The notes beneath the pieces are model-generated. The model ran no database searches, had not been told where the DNA came from, and was given only the letters and a program-made list of their open reading frames with translations. Made by a program: the position numbers and the translations under genes. From Siderastrea siderea (taxonomy: Eukaryota; Cnidaria; Anthozoa; Scleractinia; Rhizangiidae), in contig OZ034971.1 in NCBI GenBank assembly GCA_964030785.1, positions 47,654,078 to 47,718,077 of the forward strand: 64,000 nt of DNA. The letters run 5' to 3'. Position 1 is the stretch's first letter; the number at the start of each line of letters is the position of its first letter. Shown piece after piece: positions 23,234-37,200 of this stretch.

Positions 23234-26200
23234 TTAATAATAATAATAATAATAATAAAATTAATGATTAAATAAATGAAATTATTCCATTACAGTCACA
23301 GGTTCCTCCAAGTCAAGAGCCCACCACATCAGTTAATGACACACAGCCAACAGCTCACCTGCCAAGTCGTTACATAGTGAGTGAGGAACATAAAAAGGCC
23401 AAAGAGCAGTTCATGGAAAAGGAACGGGAAAATGCACGGATGGAAGCAAAAAGGAGAAAGCTAATGGAAAAAAGGGTAAGAATGCACCACTTTATTCAGG
23501 ATTTTTTTTAGGGTCTCAAAGTAATAGATCTTTCCATAAAGTACCAGAGTAGGAACTTTTGTAATAAGCATCCAAGGGAGTTAGATGGCCAGCCCCTGGT
23601 AAAAATCCTATAGAGGATCTTTTAGTATTTTGTCAGGATCCTAAATGACAATGATCCTAACAATGTTTTATAGGATCCTTCTCAGGTAAAATCTTTTAGG
23701 ATCCTACACAAGGTCTTAAAGGATCCTATTTAGCATCCTACAGGATTACACAGTATCCTGTTACAAGTTCTTACAGGATCCTGTATAATTCTATAGGATC
23801 CCAAACAAAGATGCAGGATTTTCCCAGGGCCTTCCCCAGAAGATGTATGGAAGTTAGAGCCTGAAAAACACATTTCTGGGGTTAACAACCGCATGGCTTC
23901 TAATAAGTGAAGGTTGGGTACCTGGGACTTCCATGAGCTTCCACTATATTGGCAGCCAGCTCCCAGATGGAGACCATTTCGATGACTGGCAAATCCTGGC
24001 AACCCAGGCATGAGCCCCTAAGCCCAGTGGAAGACAGGCATCTGTCACACTGATAAAACAGTGGAGAAGTGGGGGGGGGGGGGGGGGGGAGAAGCTTCCC
24101 TGGGACTAAAAAACCTATTGGCAAATGCTTGTCTTGCCTACTCAGTAGGAACATCAAATGTTCCCTGGGCATGTGGAATCCTGGCACGTGCGCACACAAT
24201 GACAACGCTGGTTACTGAGCAACACTGGCTCCCTTTTCTTGTTAATTCTGTTAAATTGCATCGAGTTCATTTTATCCTAACTCACTTACTCATCTCAGCT
24301 GTTTAGAGGGTGTTTACCTGGCTATTTACAAAGAATGATGGATTATTTTAACATTGGACTGCTCTGCAACAATCCTGGAGCAAGTTGTTATTCATGCAGT
24401 CTTTAGCCAGAAATTTAGTTCCTCTTACTAATTATCTCCCATCAAATTCAACACATTTTATATTATGTACAGGCAAGACAGGAGATTCTTCAACAGATAG
24501 AAGAGGACAAAGTTGATAGACGCGACAGAAAATCACCAAAAGTGACTGCACATCCAGCCCCACCTCAAACAATGACCAGCGGTGTAACATCTCAAGAATG
24601 TTTACATGAAAAGAAGCAACATTGCTTGCTTCAGGTAAATTAAATCTGATCAACTTGGCAAGCAAAATCATTATTTATTTGTTACTGCCAGTGAAATCTG
24701 GAAGTGTGATCATTTACACTGAAAGCTATTGAGCAATACTTCTTCCTGTGGTATTGTCTAACATTTTTGTATATTTGAAGGGCCCGGTGGAAAAAGGGCA
24801 TAAGTGATTATTTGAGGTTAAAATCGAAATTGCTCCTATTTAGCTGAACATTGGCACACAGGCTGGTTTTCATGTGAGGAATGCTGTTGTGCACTTATTT
24901 CTTGACCTGAGATCTAAAATTTGAAGAATTAGCGTATTACTTTTGCGTGAAAAGTTTTGTTGAACTGAACTCGCTCAAGTGATGCATGAAAGATTTCTTT
25001 TGTTCTCTGCCTGAATCAAAACAAAGGAATTCAAGCTAGAATCCGCGGTCCTGTTGTTTTCTTTGTGTGAGTTTTAAGCAAAAGTAATACGCTAATTCTT
25101 CAAATTGAAGCTCTCAGGTCAAGAAATAACTACACAACAATGTTCCTTACAGGAAAACCAGCCTGTGTCCCAACGTTCAGCTAAATAGCAGCAATTAAGA
25201 TTTTCAGCCTGCAATCATCACTTACGCCCTTTTTCCACCGGGCCCTTCATTTAAGGACAGTCCCTCCTTTTGTTACTGTGCATGTGTTCTGCGCATCTCA
25301 GAATATTCGGGTTTCTTAAGGAATTTGCCCGCTTATATGACAATATTTTTGCATGGTTTAAGACGGCGTGGAAAAAAGCAGATCTTAGCAAGGGCTATCA
25401 GAATCCAAAAAGAATACCGTATTTACCCGTGTATAATGCGCACTTTTTTTCGCCTAAAATAGCCTCAAAAATGTGTATGCGTATTATACACGGAATTCTT
25501 TTGTTTGGAGTCGTGTGCTTAATTACCATAAAAACAAAGAAACTAAATGTTCTTAAACATCACTAGTCTTTAATTGAAGACTAAGAGAGGAAAACTTTGC
25601 CAAAAGCTGCAAACAAGCACAGCGTTGTTATTGCTGCTCAAGAGAAAGGCTGCATGGATACCGAAGGAATGAAACTATGGATCGACAAGGCTTGGCGTGC
25701 ATGGCGCGGTGGACTGGAGCGACGAGGAAGCCTGCTTGTTTTTGACTCGTTTGAAGCTCACGTGACCGACAGGGTGAAAAGGGACTTATAGTTATGATAA
25801 CTGTTGTTTAACTAGGTAAATTTGCCTTTACTTTTGTTACAGTTACGGGAGCTTTGTAAACCTTCATGATATTTCGTTTTAAGAAGTGCCGATAGTCATT
25901 TGTTGTAAAATAATTAAACCCATTTCATACTATTTTGTTTGTTTGTTCACTGGACTTCCTCTTTCCTTTTGTTTATTTTTTTTCCGAAATCATAGTCCAA
26001 AAATAGGGTGTGTATTATACATGGGCGCGCATTATACACGGGTAAATACGGTAGTGGGGGTAGCCACGCATTTTTCAGAGATAATTGAGCTCAAATTTGG
26101 AAAAAAATTGCCATACGTTCACTGTATTTTAAATTATGGTTGATTAATTATCTCTGAAAAATGCATGGTTACCCACATTTTTCTTTTTGGATTCCAATTA

Positions 26201-29200
26201 CCCTTGCTAAGATCTACTTTTTCCCATAGTCATAACCTTTGCAAAAATACATCTGTATTAGGAGGCACCGTCTGTGGTTCTAACTTACGAGTCTATGGGT
26301 GAAATCCTAAAGTGCTCTTTTTGTGAAAACTGATTAAGCAGTTCTTTTTTGTGGTGCTGTTTATAAAGTACAAAATTTTGTGTCTGTTGATGAAATTCAC
26401 ACTAACCATTCATGATAGTTTACTGAGCAGTTCTTTCCTGTGTTACTGTTTGTTGTGCTGTACAAGAGGATTCAAGTTGTCTTCTTTTTTCAATCTACAT
26501 GTAGATTAGAGGTCCCTCTGGACTTGTGAGAAGAGAAACATTTTCTCCTGATTCTAAACTTCAAGATGTCATGAACTTTATCTTTGCCCAGTATCAACTA
26601 ACATCTAACAACTATGAGCTTTTGCAGGTATGGTATTTGTAAGGTCTCCTCTTAGACTGCAACAGTCTACTATTTTAAGCCACGGCTACATGAGCAATTT
26701 TTTGCTTGCGATGGTGATGCGATTTTTTTGAAAATTGTCGCGTCGCCAGCGCGTAGCGAAAATCATATGTGTAGCCACCCTCGCACAGGTGATGCATCAG
26801 CTAAAAAGTTCGCAGAAACAAATCCTGAGAAATTCAACGAGTGAATTTGTTGCAACAAAATCACGGACTTTGTCGAAATTTGTTGCCAAGTGTAGCCACC
26901 ACCCCGCGAGCTGGCGATGCGACGGTTTTCAAAAAAATCGCATCACCATCACAAGCAAAAAATTGCTTGTGTAGCCACGGCTTTAACTTGGTGTGTCTTG
27001 TGACAGTGGGAGATGTGGAAAACTTGTCAGTTGTAGCTAGCACTGGCGTGCAACAAAGATAGAAAACAAGAGACCGCAGTGGTTTCATGTAAGAAAATTA
27101 ATCTGAACCTGGTGACACACATATTATTAATGGTTTCTCCCAACATTTTAGCAGTATACAGCGATTGTGTGATGAAATTTTCCAATCTAGTCCACTGTTT
27201 TTTCTTTTTACCCTCACCATTCTCATGTTACATGCTACTAAATATAATGCGGCATGCAAGTTTTAGGTTTGCTGTGTTACAGTGTTTAACAAGAGACTGT
27301 TCTCTGTTCTAAGTCAACTTCTGATATTCTACAAGTACATATTCTAAGGACTGCATTCTAGTGCAATTAAAAATGTTTAAGGAATGAGCTCAAATCTCAC
27401 TTTTTATAAAGAACTGAGCAAAAATTTAGTATACCAACTAATAATGGGAGATTTTTGCTGCAGGTGAAAATCAGCAAAATTCTTCTCTCGCTATTTTTTG
27501 CCTTATGTTTCCCAGCTTAATGTGACAAGCAAATTAAACTTTGCTGATTGATAAGAATCATAAAAAAAAATGATTTTAAGAATATGTCATGAGTGTGGGA
27601 CAGAGAAAAAAATCTGAGTACCGTTAATCTTTATTATTCTAAACACGATTCTGTCTTCACAGCCATTTCCTCACAGGGTATTCAATGATGCCGACATGAC
27701 ATCCACGCTTGCTGACCTTGGACTCAGTCCTAGTGGTTCACTTGTGGTGAAGAAAAAGGACCACATACAGCCATCAGTAGGAACTGGTGAGTTTCTCTAT
27801 TTTTCTCTTAACCATGTTTGCAAAACCATGCTAGTTTTTAAATGAAAGTTGATTGCCCTCACAGTGCATGGATCTGCATGTATCTGCTTATGGGCAGTTA
27901 AAAAGTGCAGTGTTTGTAACTGTCTGGGGCCACAACTGAGTGTCTCCTTAGGAGAGGTGTGCCCCCCCCTCCCCAAGGATGGCTAGGTTTTACTTAGGGG
28001 GATTGGGGATTGTTTCTTCAAAGGAGCTGCCAAAATTTGAAGGCCTTGGATTTTTTTCAAAGGTGCCGCCAAAAAAATAATCCCTTCAGATTGTTTTTCT
28101 TCAAAATAAAAACAAAAATTTGAGGTGTGAGATTCCTGCCATCCTTGGCAGGGGCGGGAGGGGGGAATAAAAAATGGAATGTCCCAGAATTAGGTATTTG
28201 CTTGGGAGATTGGGAGAGGTGCCAACTTACCAGAGCTGAAAAATACTGTAACAGTGTTTGTGTGTGTGACCTCAACTGAATGTCTACATAGGGGTTAAAA
28301 ATGTTTAAAACTGTAGTGATGAAGTGTTTGTGTGTGTCAGGGAACATTACTGAGTGCCTACTCAGGAGTAGTGTCCTTCTACAGTTGTCTGTTGGTGGAG
28401 GTTTGACTTCATTTGTCACTCCTACAGGTCAAGGATCAGCAGAAGTTAGACTCAAATATACATGTGCAACGACATCCCAAAAACGTGAAAACAGACCTGA
28501 GAACAGTGGCAGCCATCAACGTTCCAACAGTGATAATGATGACGATGATATGAATAATGCAGGTGTGGAGGTGCAGGATGCTGTTCCCCCGGTGTTTGAC
28601 AGAAGCCCTCCCCCAGAGCTAGAGGGCTTCCCTGATATACCCGACCCAAATGTTCTGGGTATAGGAGGACTTCAGAATGTTATTGCAAGAGGGCGTGGCC
28701 ATGCCTGGGGAGGTGGAGTTAGACTTGGTGCAGTGGAGCACAATCCGCATGTCATTGAGCCTGTTTTAAAAGCTCAAAGCCCCGGGGAGTCGGCTGTTAG
28801 AAGGTTAGAGATGAGACAACATCAGCAGCTCCACCAGGAAGCAGGTATTATGAGATAATTCTTTTTTCATGATAAGTTTTATATAGGCCATCTCTATCGA
28901 ATTATCTGGGAGTCTTTGGATATGGAATGAATCTCATGGTTGCCCATACGGGTCACCAAATCTCCTGGAGAAAGCGACTTTGAATCTTTTCTCTATGACA
29001 GGATAAGATTTTAGCCCCCAATTTTTTCCCAATCCAACAAATTTTGGGTTTTCAAATTCATTGCATGTTTTCTGGCTACATTTTCTAGCATCTGTTACAG
29101 ACATTTACAGGAAACAAAAGGCTAAACCTTCAGCCAATTGAAGTGCACCACAAAAATCCCCAATTTCCCCACAAATTCCCCCCTGTTGCTCAGTTTGGGC

Positions 29201-30347
29201 AGGGTGGGATGTTTTAGTTGGTGGAGGGGGGGTCAATCAATTTTTTGGGGGGAGGAGTGGTTGGGTTGATTTGGGTACGGACAACATATCACTGGGGGTA
29301 TCCCTAACCCCATCTAGGGAGGAGTAGCAACACTCTCAGTTGCCTCATGTTACAGAAACTGGGCATAAGTTCTGGCCTTGTGGGCCTTGTGGGTAACTTA
29401 AACTTCTTTTTACTAATAAACTAGGGCAACTTCAAACTAAATCAAACTGCTGTCTTTTTACTTTTTTTCATTAAGGCCCCAGTCATGTAAACCAAGAAGA
29501 GCCTGTTCTCCATCGTGATGTTCAGCGTCTTGAAGACTTGTGTATTAACCACATTAGTCATCGTCTTCCTGGACATCAGCACCCTATAGCTAGCCTGGGC
29601 ATGCTACCACATGACCTGTGTGACAAAATCTTGACTCATCTGATGAAGAATAAAACTCTTGCACCAAAGGCAATGCAGGCTTTTATTTCTTGGTAAGCTA
29701 AGTCCTTTGACTAGGTGAACATTGTACAGTTTAATGTTTTAAGTCAAGGCTAGCCTTCTTCACAGCAACACAAAATGTACCAACGTCTGTGTACAAGATT
29801 GAGTACAAGTACAAGGTTGAATTTCAAACTTGTCAGTCATGAGGATTTCAGTTAGGTTGTTGATTGTCTCCTTCCTGCAAGGGTTTAGTGGGTTTTCCAG
29901 TTTCACTTTCTCCTCTATTTTCAATTCCCAATTCATTCTTTGTGGATATGGAGGATGAGTGTCTCCTCTAAATATCATTAAATCACTTGTTTATTTATTT
30001 ATTTATTTATTTCAGATGCATTTTAACTTCAAGTTAACATTAATTTCTATAGTACACAGATTAATGTTTTCATAGCTTTTTAACAAGGTTTATTTTGAAA
30101 GGTTAACACGTTTATCAGTTTCCTATATTGACAAATTTTATTGGTCCTTTTTACATAATTATATTGTGATTTGTTTCATTCCTCAATAGTGGTTTGCGGC
30201 ATGTGAAGCTAGATTGTTATCCACTGGTCACTAATGAGCTCTTAATAGCACTCAGGTGAGATATTACAAAACTATCATTGTTACCATATCTAGGCAAAAC
30301 TTACAGTAACATTAATCTAGGAGTAGTTTAACAAAAATAAAGTTAGC

Positions 30348-30382
<35 letters not shown>

Positions 30383-30800
30383 TAATAATAAGCCATTGCG
30401 CGTGTGGAGATAGTTTCACAGTCAGCCACACCCTGTCGTGTAAGAAGGGGGGTTTTGTTGCACAAAGACAGGATGGTATCCGGAACCTTCTCACGTCTCT
30501 GCTCAGCAAAGTCTGCAAGAATGTCGAGGTAGAGCCCCACCTCCTACCGATCGACAATGAGGTATTCGACCTAAGATCCACATTCACAAGCCATAAGGCT
30601 AGACTAGACATAAAGGCACACTCAATAGGCACACTCAACATTGCCTGAACTTTCAAAGTTGCAACTTGAGGTATGGACAAATCTAGAGAACTCTATCATC
30701 TTATGTAGTTTACGGATGGTTGAGATTTTAGAATTTAGATTCTAGATTTTGTTATTTCTTTATTTCATAAGTACCTCTTAGTTACAAACATTATTATTAT

Positions 30801-30839
<39 letters not shown>

Positions 30840-31253
30840 TTTTTTACTCCAAGGCTCACAGATTACGCTATGCGCCCTGTGTAGCTAGTTTAGCTTTTAG
30901 CATACAGACGTGAATTCTGCTATAATAATAAAAAATTTTATAGTGCCTTATCCAAAAGCTCTAACTAGGCGCTTCACAATAAAGCTGGCAACAAATGTGA
31001 TATACACTTTAAAAACAATTTTTGCTGTAATGAGTACATTGTATAATCTATTCCTTATACACCAGTCAGATGCTCTATAACGGAGCTACCAGTAGGCATA
31101 AGGCAAGTTAGTTCTTTTAGTGCTAGGTTATGGGTTCAATGTTTGCGACGAGTACCAAGATTGAGTATGATTACAGCTTTCTTCTTGGAAATCATTTACA
31201 TTCCCAGAGCCCACATTCTTCTATGTTCAATTAGTCTGTCAATCAATCAGCGG

Positions 31254-31293
<40 letters not shown>

Positions 31294-34200
31294 GTCAGTC
31301 AGTCAGTCAGTCAGACAGTCAGTCAGTCAGTCAGTCAGTCAGACAGTCAGTCAGGCAGTCAGTCAGTCAGGCAATCAATCAATCAATAGCTTGATAGGTT
31401 TATGTGCACTTAATGTGCTTTGTCTTTGTCCTTTTCTATGATGTAGGCTGCATAGACACCTCACCCACCTCAGCTTGAAAGCTTGTCCTCTGATCACAGA
31501 CAAAGCACTTGAAGCAGTTGCAGGTAAATAAATACACCACAGGTAGATAGGCTAGCATAACAGCACAGCTCCTAAACAGAGAAAACCTTTGCAAGCCTCT
31601 TGCGCGGATAATACAGTTGAACCTCAATATAACAAACCCCTATATAATGAAGACCCTGTTTAACAAGCAGTATTCTTCAGACCAGAAAAAAGTAAAATGT
31701 ATAGAAAAGAACCCCAGTCTTTTGGCACTTCGCTATGTCGGGGTTCCTCCGTAATACTGTTCCCTGTTGAAAAAATGTGTAAGAAAAAGAAGGAAATTAA
31801 ACAAACTCAAGAAAGAAATGAAAAGAAAAAATGTCACCCAAAAGAGTCAAACCTGAGCCTGCCTGATTATCAACAAATATTTGTGTGAGCCACACATGAA
31901 GCAAGTACTTCTCTAGTTTTGGGCACATTCAAGATTTTTATGAAAGGGCTCAAAGGGGTATTTGTACGTACAAGTGCCAAAGATCAGAGTACTTGTCCTT
32001 GTGCTGTGGAGTTTATTTTTCAAATAAATAACAGTCATCATTGATTTCCTTTTTGCTTTAGTTCTGAAGAGACTGAAATCACTTAATTTAAGCCAATGTG
32101 CTCAACTCACAGACAAATGTTTCTTCCACATTAAAGGTGAGTACACAAATACATGTACGTAGGTAGTTCTTCTGTTCTGTTTGCAAATCAACATTCAGAG
32201 AGATGACTTGTTGAGACCAAAGGGTGACCATACACCTCATTCCAAAATGTCAGAAAATACATTATTCTTTTGTCTCCATGAAAGTACATTACTCTTTTGT
32301 CTCCATGTTAACTGGCCCTTGTTGCCTCGTTTTAAGCCAAATATGTCTTTGAATTCTGCAGATGGGATTGAGGCAACAAGGGCCAATTAACAATGAGACA
32401 AAAGAGTAATGTATTTTCCGCCATCTTGGAATAAGGTGTATGCTTTTCTACTTTTCATTGTTAGTCATTGCCTTTTTAGGAGAGCAAGGTTGTGGCCATG
32501 AGTCCCAGTTTTAATTCCTGAACTCAGAGTTTAACAAGTGGTTTGAGACAGTTGTTTGTTCTTGTCTTGCTGTTAGGGTTTTTCTCTGATGGGCTCTTCA
32601 GTTTTCATCCCCCATCATCTATTTGTCAACTACATAATTTTCTTTTTTCTTAAGTCAGTAAAGTATGATCATCTGGGTGAGTTTAGTCCTGAGAAGGACT
32701 GTTTGTGGTGACATTCACTGATGTTTTGACAAGCTGAGTGGAAGACATCATCAGAGTCAAGTGAATTGTGAATCATTAGTAGACGTTATAAGTCTCTAGT
32801 CGTTGCCTAGTTTTGTTCCAAGATTGATGCTAGTTTAGGGGGCACTTCTTGCCTTCAAATTCAAGCGTTGTCATGAAACAACAGAATTTTACATTTTGGT
32901 CTTCTATGATTCTTTAATAGCAGTCATGGCATTCTTATTCATTTCTGTTCTCTTGCAGAACTTCCATCCCTGGTGACTTTACAAATGGATATGACAAAAG
33001 TAAGGAGTTACACCTCTGTATCAGCCTCAGTCTAAAAGCCAAAGTCAAAACATAGGACTAAAAGATTTTATAAGAAAAATTCTAGATTGATGCCAATCTG
33101 AAGATTTATGCTGCTTTTAGTAACTGGGTCCTGGTCTTTTTTATACTTAGGGTCCTAAAGTCCCAAAGGGGTTTAGTGTGCCAGGGCTCCAGGCTACAAA
33201 ATACAGGACTCCAAGACAAAAAAAATGGGGCTTTAGGGCTCCATGGCTGTACTCTAGGGCTCCATGTAGAAAAGGCTTCAGGCTTTGGGCTTCAAGGCAA
33301 ACATTTTGGGGCTACAGGGACACACTGGTCATACTATGGAGGAGGGTTGGCTGCTATATTTGGATGGAGTTTGTTGATAATTCTTGCCCTGCAGGGATTT
33401 TTTTACAGATTCTTCTGTTTTCCTATCTCTACAAAACCATCAATCTCTGCCTAAGATTAAAACAAAAAAATATAAAAAGAAATGTAGCTGACCAACTGAC
33501 CAACCTCTTACTCCACTGTCAATTGGATCAGATAAATTATGCAACTGCTACTCCGTGATTATTATGTATAGTGTAAACAAGTCAATTTAAGGTAATTCAA
33601 CCTTGCCTTCATGTGCCTAAATGTATGTGTAAACATGCTTGTAGATAACCGACAGAGGAGTGTGCCATTTTCTGGAGAATGCTGCATGTTGTCCAAACTT
33701 GGTGCATTTGTCTTTCAGTGGAACCAACATCACAGACCACAGCTTGCAAGCCATGTCTGGTAACTATTGGTACAATTCAGATCGTGTATCCGAGAGTTCA
33801 AGAACATCTGAACTCTCCCCTGAACCCTCCTGCCCCCCACTCCCCCCAAGGGGGGGCAGGGGGGGGGCCAGGGGGGTTTAAACCTCCCGCTTCCTGTACC
33901 CTTAACTCCTGGTTTCTGCCCTGTATTTGTTGGCTCCCACCTCGTTGCATTTTTTCCATTGTGAAATATTGCACAATGTTGCATAATTTTCCCCTTTTTC
34001 TCCCACTTCTTGCCACCTCGAGAATCCCACTTCCTGCCCTCCCGTACACCTCCCGCCCCCTTTTCTCCCAGTTTCCTCCCCCCTGCCCCCCTCCACATCT
34101 GAAGAACATTTTGTCAGACATCTTGTAGATAAGCACTAAGTAAAGGTCATAAGTCATTGCTCGCATTAAAAGAGGTTATCCTTGTTTGAATCACCTTCCT

Positions 34201-37200
34201 GTCTTCAGTTTGAGATTGCTCCATAACAATCAAAATTAAATAAGTAAGTTACGGACTCAAATTGTCTTGGCTGCATGTGTTCATGCAAAATATTGAGGTT
34301 TTAAATTCCAATCTTCATAGTTTGGTTGCAACAGACTCTTTGTGCCCTTTTATACTTGTATTCCTTTCTTTTGCTAAATGGTTGTAATCAAGTGACTCAT
34401 TTTCTTCTAGGTCTTAAAGTTCTCAAGATTCTAGCTCTGGGCAGTACAAAGGTACTGTATGCTTAAATCTAGATCTTTGGCTCAGATGTTAAACTTAATG
34501 ACATGTTGGAACTTAATGTTCCATTATCTCCTCTTCCTCTCAATAGCTGTCCAGTGTTGATTACTACATAGCTCTGTTATTGAAAACTGAGTCACTGTAG
34601 ATGCAATTTGTTAGTTTTCAACAAGACAAAAAAGCACTTCCCTTTCAATGAGTGTTTGTCAACTGCAGAAGTGCCCCTTTTCGATAACTACACCAAAAAT
34701 ATTGTGGCGCTGAACACTCTCCTGGCTTGGCCCTCTCCTAATGTCAGGGGGTTCAATAACTTGAGTAGACAGCAGCTTAAGTTCAATAGATGTCAGAACT
34801 CAGGCATTAATCACCTCCTGACTGAACGACAACCCAAGCTGGAGATCCAGGGTCTGTCTGGTCTTTTGTAAGATCCCTCTTGAGTGTGGGGGGGGGGGGG
34901 GGGGCATGGGCTCGAAACGAGTTGCTATCCATACCTATCAATCCTGCAGTCCCTCCCCATTTTTGTTGGCTGCGGCATCATTGCCCTTTTTTGACTGCAA
35001 AATATTGTGCAATATTGGACAATTTTTGCTTATTTCCCCCCACTTGCCACCCCCCTTTTCCCACTCCCCATACTTTTCCTGCCCCCTTTTCTCCTCAGTT
35101 CCCATCCCCCTGCACCCCACCCCCCTTTAGTCCAATCCATCAAGGTTGAACCTACCATTGAGACCAAAGGAGGCATTGAGATGCTCAAGATCCACCACCA
35201 AAACAAGGTGGCATGCCTATAGGTAAGGTGAAGTTGTGGCTGGGAAACCCCCACCCACCCCTCCCCCAACCCAACATTTTGCTCTAGGTGATAATAAGTA
35301 ACAAAATGTTGGGTTAGGGGAGGGGTAGGTGGGGGGTTTCCCAGAAATGTGGATTGATCCATTTTCCCCTTTGCCCTGGGGAGCAGGGATGGCGCAGTGG
35401 TGTGATCACATGCCTTCCACCAAAGTGGGGCTGGTTTTAATCCCAGACTCTGTGTCACACATTGGCTATAAAGCTTGTTGTTTGTTCTTGTCCGTGCTCT
35501 TGATGCTTTCTCTTAGTGCTCCAAATTTCCTCTTTTGATAGAAACCAATGTTTTATGATTTTGTACTTTTTACCAGATCACTTCACTGGATGTTGTTCGA
35601 CACTTACAACAGCTGGAAAATCTGAACGTATCGCACACATCAATACATGACGATAGCCTGATCGCACTGGAGAACCATCCGTCACTTGTGTCTCTTAGTC
35701 TACTATCAACAAACATATCTGATGATGGACTGTGTCATCTCCAAGGTGAGATTTAACAAAGAATTATTGCAGTTGTTATTTTCAAGATGTGATAAACATG
35801 CAACCCGTAATTTCTTTTGTCTTACCCAAATGCTATCTGGCATGGTCTTCTGTTTTAGGGCTGAAGTTGTCTACATTAAAACTACCAAACAGACTACACA
35901 TTACAAACAAAGGAGTGAGCAATATCCAAGGTAAGAAATCAGTGTTTAATGAATGGTAACTAATTACTTATTCATGCCCAAAACAGAACTGAGAAATAAG
36001 AGACTAAAAACAGACATTTTGCTTTGTTTTATTTTTGTGTTTGTTGATGTTATCTTTTGATCAATAATCAACTTCTGAAGGACTAGTAAATGAAAGGTTA
36101 AGTCTCTAAAGAAACTTTGGTGCGGTGTTGACGGGGAAGTGAAACACAAAAAGTTGGATTTATCAACTGAGTTGATAAGGTAAATTAGCACCACCTCAAA
36201 GGAAAAAAGATGACTGTTCAAGCATTAGCTAACACTTGAAATGTCATCTTTTTAATTTCTTTACAGTGACCAATTTACCATTATCAACTCTTTGATAAAA
36301 CTAAATTTTTGTCTTTGACAACTAAGTTCAGTTCTGCCAACATCTGGTCAATCTTATCCTAGTCTTCATGGCAATGTCCTTTTTTGTGGACTACCCTATC
36401 CTAGATAGTCACATTACATAGACTGTATGGGAATTATTGTTGGCTACATAATGCCAACATGAAACCTCACTGGCTTGATGATAATAAAAACATGATTGTT
36501 TTCACTTACAACATTAAACCCCCATGCAATTTCCTACCAAAACCCACCACAATTAGATTGACAATGCAAACCAAATTTTTCATTTTTCATTTTTTCTTTA
36601 GGACTGCCACTGGTAGCTCTTGATCTGACAGATTATATTCATGTCACAGACATTGGTGTTCATTCCATAGCACACATAACAAGGTAAGGACATATCTTTT
36701 AATTTACAGGGGTTTAACCCTAGGGTGAAGGGACATTAAGGGAAAAATCCGCATTCTAAGGTTAGCAATTGTATAATTTCCAAGCAGGAGAGTTATAAAT
36801 TTGTTGTGGCAAAAGAAAACAACATTAGAAACAGCAATTGCCAAGCGTGTATATCTAAGAGGAATCTTTCCAGGTTTCTTGTCTAATGGTAGCCGACTAA
36901 GCAAAGACTAGAAAGACCTCAGATTGGGCTAGTGTATTTTGTGTTCCCTCTTGTAATTTTGGCTACTGTTTAGTGAAAGCCAGTGATAAATGAAGCCTGA
37001 TGTATCTATGTTTTGTCTTGCTCTCGTCTCTCCACAGATTAACACAGTTATCACTTAGTAACACCAAACTAACAGATGATGGAATGAAAAGTTTAGCAGG
37101 CAAGATGGCACTTTTAACTCGTTATCAACGCTTCTCATAATTTTGCAGAAAACATGTCTTCAGACCAAGAGACACTCTCTAGCTTTCCACTCTAAATTAA

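Larger units (their letters stand above)
25259..26275. mobile_element. Foldback element interrupted by a pogo-like insertion, intron 5
   Basis: The left arm contains GCAGATCTTAGCAAGGG and AATCCAAAAAGAA just before 25425. The inverse occurs at about 26178-26225 (TTCTTTTTGGATTCC, CCCTTGCTAAGATCTAC). A second inner pair is GTAGCCACGCATTTTTCAGA and TCTGAAAAATGCATGGTTAC. The pogo-like element 25427-26051 splits it. Outer limits are approximate. Confidence 0.6.

Noticed and set aside
31238..31388. CRISPR-like array
   Set aside because: The short 4-bp periodicity is a microsatellite. The sequence is eukaryotic and has no spacer structure.
31143..31394. 83-codon ORF with INQS/VSQS repeats
   Set aside because: Translation of the (AATC)n/(AGTC)n microsatellite in intron 10.
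33679..34166. Overlapping 120-150 codon ORFs on both strands
   Set aside because: They arise from the low-complexity G-run/polypyrimidine repeat in intron 14. Only 33645-33759 of this region is a supported exon, in another frame.
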